The position numbers and the translations under genes are program-made. Below, piece by piece: positions 56,706 through 64,000 of a stretch of 64,000 nt of DNA (within the stretch, counting starts at the first letter, position 1; each line of letters opens with the position of its first letter). This DNA comes from Siphonodentalium dalli (Eukaryota; Mollusca; Scaphopoda; Gadilida; Siphonodentaliidae). Under the pieces are notes generated by a model. It ran no database searches, was not told the origin of the DNA, and saw only the letters and a list, made by a program, of their open reading frames with translations. The stretch lies in assembly GCA_032622095.1 (NCBI GenBank), contig CP136068.1, positions 6,301,314 to 6,365,313 on the forward strand, in the 5' to 3' direction.

Positions 56706-56842
56706 GAGATTAGTGCTACTGAAGCTTTCTCATCCTCAACGGCTGCGTCACACGAAACGACAATTGAATATGTGGCTACCACCGTTGCTACGACACAGGG
56801 GACAACTGAAATGACACCAGTTGTAACGTTCCCTCCAAACGA
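56706..56842 (+). pseudogene. partial duplicate of the A4-right linker exon
   Basis: TACTGAAGCTTTCTCATCCTCAACGGCT through ACTGAAATGACACCAGTTGTAACGTTCCCTCCAAA repeats 52035-52153 with scattered substitutions and small changes (for example ACAATTGAATATGTGG for ACTGAAAAGGTGG). It has no acceptor, and the sequence diverges before the donor, so it is probably not spliced. Confidence 0.85.
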
Positions 56843-56849
56843 CAGCATA

Positions 56850-57480
56850 TGACATATTTTGACGTAATCAATAAAAGTCCCATTTGTGTGTCACCGATTA
56901 TTATTTGATAGTGCCTTGATATACGGTGTTAATAACAATCTATGACATACAATATGATTAAAATACTATAATTCATCACCATTTGGAAATTTGTGTCTCA
57001 GAAGGTGGCCACACAATAATAAACATAGCTAGCTGAAATCATAGAAACATATTCCCCGATTCGATCCCAGAATGTAACAGAAATCAAACTAAGGTATATA
57101 GTTATTCCCCCTCCATTGAAAATAATAGACTTTGAAGAACAGTCCAGATTAAACATAAACACATAGCACACGTTGGTACGTCAACAAAAACAACATGTTC
57201 ACAGTTTATAACACCGAATAAGTTGATAATACAATGTTTTGAAGCTTCCTTTTTCAAATGGTTAATCGTATGGCATATATTTTATATAATGTGATTTGGG
57301 GGTTCGAAAAATTCAAAACAAAAACACTTAGTTGTTTGGCTGATGTGATTTAGTGCTCTGGTGTTAGGCTGCAGAGATGATTTGCGAAAGCGTGTTTCCT
57401 AATTAATCTGCGCAGAAATATTTGCATCAATGAAACAACAAAATAAATATCAGATGTCACCCTATTCAAGACATAATATA
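56850..57480. other. no recognisable feature
   Basis: AT-rich sequence with no gene or repeat end recognised. Confidence 0.35.
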
Positions 57481-57483
57481 AAA

Positions 57484-57737
57484 TGAACCAATATGCCGAC
57501 GACACCACATGCGCTCTCATTCTTGGCGGGAGTCAAACTACAATGTAGTCTCCGGGAGGCATTGACTTAATATGACAACTCGACAACTTGGCAGGGTTGA
57601 CAGTCAATAGAGACAAATGCCAAAAAATAATTGAATTCCCACGCCTATCTCATGATGCCAAAAATAAAGTCTCCAAAATGTTCACTGTACTAGGCATAAA
57701 CTTCAGTTCTCACTTGCCTGACATTATATATCTAAAA
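57484..57737 (+). pseudogene. LINE reverse transcriptase relic with YADD motif
   Basis: The reading 'NQYADDTTCALILGG' contains the RT catalytic YADD (57492-57503). In the same frame, after stop codons, come 'LAGLTVNRDKCQKI' and 'VLGINFSSHLP', matching the post-YADD order GLxINxxKT ... FLGxxL of LINE RTs. In-frame stops make it inactive. It abuts the MITE at 57738. Confidence 0.7.
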
Positions 57738-58022
57738 CAAATTGCGGTTGTAAGATGGATAACTCTAAAATCAAGTGGTTATTATTAACAACAATAACTA
57801 CTTGATTTTATAGTTATCCATCTTACAACAGCAATTTGTCCCGTTTGAGCACGTGGTCCTGGACAAGATCTGGTCCACAATCAATAGAAACAGCAAACTT
57901 CAAACATCGATATCTAATTACTCTGAATTTTGATGGGTGGGTTCCTCCACTCGAATCAAATATTGTTTACCCCCGAAACCAAATAAATAGTAATAGAGGA
58001 GCGTCTGATCGGATTGAGTACC
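57738..58022. mobile_element. relative of the 33912-34826 TTAA MITE
   Basis: GTTGTAAGATGGATAACTCTAAAATCAAG is followed by its inverse, and later TTACTCTGAATTTTGATGGGTGG and GTCTGATCGGATTGAGTACCT, then TTAA. These are the same blocks, in the same order, as the right half of the 34 kb element. The left end is not intact. Confidence 0.65.
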
Positions 58023-58183
58023 TTTAACTTATTTATGTATACATTTTAATTTATGTCGTTGCATGCAACGCTTGAAAATCTTCCAATAAGTTAACTGTTG
58101 AAGAGCATTTATATCACATATGTAATACATCTGTCCAATTTCTGCCAGAGAAAACGATAGTTATTCTAAACCTCTGTATTCAG

Positions 58184-58415
58184 GTACCTGTCACACAACC
58201 GGTTGTCATCGGGGAGAGAGATAAACTTGGATTCACACTCATCAACGCAACTCGGGCATGCTTGCTATATACCTTCACAGACGATGTCCGAAACATATCA
58301 AAGACTGTCTCCAGCTCATTTGCGGGCACACCGCCACCATCTGTTGGGGAGATCCGTTCATTTCAGTTTATGTCCTTCACTAAACTGTTTCATATGAGTG
58401 CAGAGATTGGTACTG
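58184..58415 (+). CDS. exon C4: second half of the LQIWRP domain
   Basis: A phase-0 acceptor (CTGTATTCAG) is followed by 77 codons and a phase-1 donor (G|GTAAG). It contains 'RDKLGFTLINATRACLLY', 'VGEIRSFQFMSF' and 'FHMSAEIGTG'. The middle is about six residues longer than in C1-C3. Without a B4 exon it would follow A4 directly; A ends in phase 1 and C starts in phase 0, so A4-to-C4 splicing would break the frame. B4 may be unrecognised or lost. Confidence 0.75.
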
Positions 58416-58850
58416 GTAAGTATAAATATTTACATAGCCTGTCTGTGTTACACTAAATCCTGTTTGGTGATTGGTCCAATGCTAATTGGGTCACCCGGTT
58501 TACATCCCAATAATGCAAGATCTCACGAGGGTAACACGAATACATTGTTGACATAATCACTAAATGCGGTTAGCAGAATAATTATGCATGCTTTTCGAAG
58601 TCCACCTGAAGCCAGTTTAGTTATATCGCTCCCGTTATCGTAGCTAAGAGTTTGGAAACTCTATATCGGGCGGCTAGTCTAAAATTATCGGCCATTTTGT
58701 GAAAATAAATACTCAAGTTTTTTTATCGCAATAAATAATCAAAAAGCTATATAAATATAACAAATGAATGTAGTGGGTGTGTGCTATCGGGGGATGCTGT
58801 TCTGTGGTCGTTGTGGGCACATTTAGTGTAAACCACTTTGTGGTTTACAA
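58416..58850 (+). other. intron with inverted partial minisatellite unit
   Basis: GAATGTAGTGGGTGTGTG (58764-58781) is the inverse of the unit of the minisatellite that follows. TAAACCACTTTGTGGTTTA (58828-58846) forms a small perfect hairpin at the array edge. Confidence 0.7.
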
Positions 58851-58852
58851 AA

Positions 58853-61052
58853 CGTACCACAACGACCACAGCGCCGTCCGTATCCTCCAATAACACACAC
58901 CCACTACATTAATTAACGACCACAGCGCCGTCCGTATCCTCCAATAACACACACCCACTACATTAATTAACGACCACAGCGCCGTCCGTATCCTCCAATA
59001 ACACACACCCACTACATTAATTAACGACCACAGCGCCGTCCGTATCCTCCAATAACACACAACCACTACATTCATTACGACCACAGCGCCGTCCGTATCC
59101 TCCAATAACACACACCCACTACATTAATTAACGACCACAGCGCCGTCCGTATCCTCCAATAACACACACCCACTACATTAATTAACGACCACAGCGCCGT
59201 CCGTATCCTCCAATAACACACACCCACTACATTCATTAACGATCACAGCGCCGTCCGTATCCTCCAATAACACACACACACTACATTCATTAACGATCAC
59301 AGCGCCGTCCGTATCCTCCAATAACAGACACCCACTACATTAATTAACGATCACAGCGCCGTCCGTATCCTCCAATAACACACACCCACTACATTCATTA
59401 ACGATCACAGCGCCGTCCGTATCCTCCAATAACACACACCCACTACATTCATTAACGATCACAGCGCCGTCCGTATCCTCCAATAACACACACCCACTAC
59501 ATTCATTACGACCACAGCGCCGTCCGTATCCTCCAATAACACACAACCACTACATTCATTACTACCACAGCGCCGTCCGCATCCTCCAATAACACACACC
59601 CACTACATTAATTAACTACCACAGCGCCGTCCGTATCCTCCAATAACAAACACCCACTACATTCATTACGACCACAGCGCCGTCCGTATCCTCCAATAAC
59701 ACACAACCACTACATTCATTACGACCACAGCGCCGTCCGTATCCTCCAATAACACACACCCACTACATTAATTAACGACCACAGCGCCGTCCGTATCCTT
59801 CAATAACACACACCCACTACATTAATTAACGACCACAGCGCCGTCCGTATCCTCCAATAACACACACCCACTACATTAATTAACGACCACAGCGCCGTCC
59901 GTATCCTCCAATAACACACACCCACTACATTCATTAACGATCACAGCGCCGTCCGTATCCTCCAATAACACACACCCACTACATTCATTAACGACCACAG
60001 CGCCGTCCGTATCCTCCAATAACAGACACCCACTACATTAATTAACGATCACAGCGCCGTCCGTATCCTCCAATAACACACACCCACTACATTCATTAAC
60101 GATCACAGCGCCGTCCGTATCCTCCAATAACACACACCCACTACATTCATTAACGATCACAGCGCCGTCCGTATCCTCCAATAACACACACCCACTACAT
60201 TCATTACGACAACAGCGCCGTCCGTATCCTCCAATAACACACACCCACTACATTCATTACGACCACAGCGCCGTCCGTATCCTCCAATAACACACACCCA
60301 CTACATTCATTACGACCACAGCGCCGTCCGTATCCTCCAATAACACACACCCACTACATTCATTACGACCACAGCGCCGTCCGTATCCTCCAATAACACA
60401 CACCCACTACATTCATTACGACCACAGCGCCGTCCGTATCCTCCAATAACACACACCCACTACATTCATTACGACCACAGCGCCGTCCGTATCCTCCAAT
60501 AACACACACCCACTACATTCATTACGACCACAGCGCCGTCCGTATCCTCCAATAACACACACCCACTACATTCATTACGACCACAGCGCCGTCCGTATCC
60601 TCCAATAACACACACCCACTACATTCATTACGACCACAGCGCCGTCCGTATCCTCCAATAACACACACCCACTACATTCATTACGACCACAGCGCCGTCC
60701 GTATCCTCCAATAACACACACCCACTACATTCATTACGACCACAGCGCCGTCCGTATCCTCCAATTACACACACCCACTACATTCATTACGACCACAGCG
60801 CCGTCCGTATCCTCCAATAACACACACCCACTACATTCATTACGACCACAGCGCCGTCCGTATCCTCCAATAACACACACCCACTACATTCATTACGACC
60901 ACAGCGCCGTCCGTATCCTCCAATAACACACACCCACTACATTCATTACGACCATAGCGCCGTCCGTATCCTCCAATAACACACACCCACTACATTCATT
61001 ACGACCACAGGGCCGTCCGTATCCTCCAATAACACACACCCACTACATTAAT
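58853..61052. repeat. 53-55 bp minisatellite, about 41 units
   Basis: The unit is ACGACCACAGCGCCGTCCGT, then ATCCTCCAATAACACACACC, then CACTACATTCATT. Some units have ATTAATTA (55 bp) in place of ATTCATT, mostly in the left half; the right half from about 60230 is almost homogeneous 53 bp. Very low divergence indicates recent expansion. Minus-strand open frames are by-products. It lies in the intron between C4 and A5. Confidence 0.97.
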
Positions 61053-61055
61053 TTC

Positions 61056-62230
61056 TTAAATAATCAGTGCTACAATCATAATAGAGAGCAATCTTTATTA
61101 TCATCGCTTTCGGGAAACGTGAGGCCTATTTATCAGAAGCGGATCGTTGGAATTTTTGCTCCAGTGACATAAATTCGAAACTTGTTGAACTTCCTGATTT
61201 GGTAGGCGATATCCGACCACGAACACCTCCATGTAATGGGCTGCATATCAGGTAGGCTTATCACATGGTTATACGCACACAAGAGATGTATGTATGTACA
61301 TATGCCCATACTTGACAAGTTTTATGGCAAAAAGGTACGACTGAACACACGATAATGAAGTGTCCATCACTACCACATTCACAACAAGGCTCAATTGGTT
61401 TCTAACGGTCCATCCATTAATCCAAGTCTATACACTCTCGATGCGAATATAGAGGTCTCGCAAAACTTACGGATACCAGTGACGATTCCGGTTAGGGTCT
61501 ACGTCATCCAATTTTGTGCGCCTTCCAACTGTCATGGATAATGCTTCGATTTTGTAGGTGTGTACAAAAATGTTTAATTTAAAATACAGACATTCAACTA
61601 ACTTGGTGTGTTGTGTCATACAGCCATCACTTATCAATCATGACGACAACTATCTTCAATTGGAAATGGCCGATTTAATATAATATTGTACACGCTGTGC
61701 TTCTCTGGTGGATCGCACAAAGATGATTAACCATGCATTGTCCATTGCAATACTCCTACTCGTTGGCGTCATTTTTGCGAAACGAAATTTTGCCCCTACA
61801 TCAATTTTACGACGATAAATATCTTAACGTATGCGAAACTTATGTTATTGAGTTTGTGAAACATCCCAATGATGAGGCAGGACAAAACAAAAGGACTACA
61901 TACCACTGAAAAGTTAAGACTACAACACTTTTTCCTTATTGTCCGATTTACACAATTTTGTTAATATATTAAGGTGTTTCCACGCATAGCATATCTCCGG
62001 GTGTGGAAAGTTAGATAGAATTAATTATACAAACAACTACTTAATTGTTAAGCTAGTACATCACCTGAAGGAATCTATTATATCTGAAGACCAACTTATA
62101 CATATTATATAATAAAACTGTCAAAAAGATGACTTTGATAATATATTGAGGGAAGTTTTGGGAGGAGCGTTCTCAGCAAGTATACAAATTGATTGGAAAT
62201 GTATAACTGCCATAAAAAGTACATGATCTG
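61056..62230 (+). other. intron C4-A5, no recognisable feature
   Basis: No gene or repeat end recognised. Confidence 0.4.
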
Positions 62231-62234
62231 AACT

Positions 62235-62620
62235 AGTGAAAGGCTCGAGTGGCTATTTAATTGGGAGAAACGTTGCTTCAAAATTGTTAACATAATGTTA
62301 AGTGTGTGCTGGAAAATTGTGAGCTTCCATATCTGAAGAACTAAAATAAAGAACTTAAATGAGTTTTAGGTGACAGGTCCATAACCAAATCCCCTTTCTG
62401 ACCAGCGATCTCTAATACTAAGGCCTATTTCCAGTTGATTGCTTCCTGCTTATGTGGACAAGTCTGCATACCAGCATTGGTATCCATTGCAATGATTCTT
62501 CATTGTAGCAATTATTATAAATGACTACTCACGATTTTCCAGCACACAACTAACATTATGTTAACATACTTGAAGTAGTGTTGCTCTCAAGTAAATAGTC
62601 ATTCGACCAATGGAAATGAA
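62235..62620. repeat. imperfect inverted repeat (MITE-like)
   Basis: GTTAACATAATGTTAAGTGTGTGCTGGAAAATTGTGAG at 62286-62323 is inverted at 62528-62567. Weaker pairing continues outward (CGAGTGGCTATTTAATTGGG against TCAAGTAAATAGTCATTCG). The loop is about 200 bp. Confidence 0.7.
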
Positions 62621-62747
62621 TTATTATGTCCTATTATCTTTACGTATGTATTCAGTATTGAAAGGGTGAAGTGACTTCGTAAATAAAATCTCAGCCTCGC
62701 GTCGAACATTGCAAAAACAAATGCTAAAATGTTTGTTTTAATTTCAG

Positions 62748-62807
62748 AAATCATATCAACAACGGAATCATATACAAGGCCGACCACGCCAACGACATCG
62801 GTTACAG
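62748..62807 (+). CDS. exon A5: short Thr-rich linker
   Basis: Acceptor TTTTAATTTCAG; 2 leading nt, 19 codons, 1 trailing nt before GTAAG. It reads 'IISTTESYTRPTTPTTSVT'. Phase and composition match the other A exons, though it is the shortest. Confidence 0.65.
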
Positions 62808-63587
62808 GTAAGAGAATTTGGCATGTTCTAAGAAAACGACAATTAAATTAGATTCAATGAGTATGAGTTCCCTATATCACATATAGATATACTACATGTA
62901 TGTGTATAATCTGATCAGAACAGATATTGATAAGTACAGTGATAAGTGGTATAGAATAGACTGATTATGTAATAGCGTATGTAAAATATAACTCTCTGCT
63001 GCATATATAGTAAAAACCGTCTTTTTGCAGTAACATTTTCATCATCACCATTAACCATCGTAATCATCATCGTCGCCGTTGTGGTCTTCGTCGCGTCGTC
63101 ATCGTCATCGTCGTCATCCTCGTCGGCACCCTCCTCTTTTCCTCGATTTCGTCGTCATCCTCATCGTCTTCGTTGTCTTCATCCTCCTCGTTTTAGTTGT
63201 CGTCGTCCTGCTCGTCTTCGTTATCGTCATCAACATTTTAGAAGTCATCATCGCCATCGTGACCTGAAACATCATCAACAACAATACTACAGAGTATTCG
63301 ATAATGTACTGTTTAGCTCAATATTTAAAGAGCAGAGATCCAATCGTCATTAAAACGTCATCGTCATTATCCTCATCACTGTCGCCGTTGTTGTACCCAC
63401 ATCAACAATTACGCTAAGTGATAAACAATTGAAATTAACCACATAGCCCTTATCTTTGCCAAACACTTAAACTTGTATTGTCGCGATATATATATATATA
63501 TATAACCATCGACAGCGACACGAAATAACAAACAAATCACCAAAAAACACCTGTCTGCTGGAAACTAACAGACTGCTCTACTTTCAG
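62808..63587 (+). other. intron A5-B5 with TCG/TCA-rich low-complexity tract
   Basis: From about 63040 to 63400, imperfect TCATCG/TCGTCG triplet-rich sequence produces long open frames in several phases; I treat these as low complexity. A (TA)n tract is at 63488-63503. Confidence 0.6.
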
Positions 63588-63814
63588 AGATCTTCGGGAA
63601 AAACGTAAGGATTACCGATGAATTTCCTGCTTCCAATACGACTGTTATCCTTGAATAGGTCGGATTAGAACATGGTCGCCTGGACCGCTTTTACGTTTAC
63701 CTTAACAATACTGGATGTCTAGTAAAACTCCAACTATGGCGGCCAATACATGCGGGTAATTACCGACTCGTCGCAGAAAAGGGAGTCATGGCGTCTTTCA
63801 ATGGGTTGCATACG
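63588..63814 (+). pseudogene. exon B5: first half of the LQIWRP domain, with in-frame stop
   Basis: Acceptor CTACTTTCAG; 2 leading nt, 75 codons and a phase-0 GTTAGT donor, the same structure as B1-B3. It contains 'TGCLVKLQLWRP' and 'YRLVAE'. TAG at 63656-63658 interrupts the frame before the LQLWRP part. The product would end in this domain unless the stop is a sequencing error or is bypassed. The donor is weaker than GTAAGT. This cassette is probably decaying. Confidence 0.7.
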
Positions 63815-64000
63815 GTTAGTTTGTCTTTTAATCTTCAAACATACATGTATATATATGTTCGTAAGTGACCCGAAGTGATCTGAAATATAGGAATTAAAGC
63901 ACTCTTTGCAAGATATGTTTGGCCTCATATTCTCACAAGTTTTGTGTATAACCAGTTCCAAACAGCAGAAACTGATCTGGAAGATATTACGTAGTGAAAA
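63815..64000 (+). other. start of intron after B5, to window edge
   Basis: No C5 exon is reached before the window ends. Confidence 0.4.

Noticed and set aside
58845-60244. Minus-strand repeat proteins with CVLLEDTDGAV units
   Set aside because: They appear only where local unit lengths keep phase in the 53-55 bp minisatellite, and break elsewhere.
58853-61052. CRISPR-like array
   Set aside because: There are no variable spacers; the whole 53 bp unit is repeated, and the DNA is eukaryotic.
63040-63353. Arg/His- or Val-rich ORFs
   Set aside because: They derive from TCG/TCA triplet-rich low complexity inside an intron.

Overview
The window is animal nuclear DNA: AT-rich, intron-rich and packed with nested transposable elements, microsatellites and minisatellites. 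The frequent TACATGTA/ACATGTAC words and a dispersed non-coding repeat with GACGGACGGACAGACG-type tails point to a marine lophotrochozoan, most likely a bivalve mollusc. That assignment is inference, since no diagnostic gene is present.

The only host gene I can support is on the + strand from about 11.1 kb to beyond the right edge. It is a repeating three-exon cassette. Exon A is a Ser/Thr-rich mucin-like linker. Exons B and C are two halves of a domain of about 145-150 residues, with LQIWRP in B, D-[KR]-[IL]-GF in C and one Cys in each half. Splice phases are strict: A starts with 2 nt of a split codon and ends in phase 1, B ends in phase 0, and C ends in phase 1. I place A1-B1-C1, A2-B2-C2, A3-B3-C3, A4 (split), C4 (no B4 found), A5 and B5. 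Later cassettes decay: C3 lacks its phase-correct donor, A4 is split by a 20.7 kb insertion, B4 is missing, and B5 carries an in-frame stop. No signal peptide, membrane anchor or gene end is visible.

The most unusual object is a 6.07 kb element at 15341-21407 in the intron between B1 and C1. It has about 40 bp terminal inverted repeats beginning TG and ending CA, and a perfect 6 bp target duplication (CACATT). Its core is a giant palindrome (16191-21367) of two near-identical arms of about 2.4 kb around a 0.41 kb spacer. Each arm carries a TATA-box promoter, a small basic protein, an overlapping 31-codon ORF, and a C2H2 finger-P-loop ATPase-second finger protein resembling the A32/HerA-FtsK-like packaging ATPases of Polinton/adintovirus-type elements. 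The right arm is intact; the left ATPase copy has two frameshifts. No polymerase, integrase or capsid gene is present, so it looks like a palindromic, non-autonomous, virus-derived element.

Region by region: 0-3 kb holds repeat fragments. A 4.6 kb hAT-type element with an 8 bp target duplication (3103-7692) sits inside an old LINE and contains an 854/855 bp triplication. The segment 9.8-10.2 kb is a MITE. The host gene and palindromic element occupy 11-31 kb, with LINE and SINE debris in introns. The segment 31.2-51.9 kb is a TIR-bounded composite of nested MITEs, a hAT-type element, LINE remnants, a 2.45 kb tandem duplication and a 45 bp minisatellite. The segment 52-64 kb holds the last cassettes, a 430 bp inverted repeat pair, an exon relic, a LINE RT relic and a 53 bp minisatellite. 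I saw no tRNA, rRNA or CRISPR.
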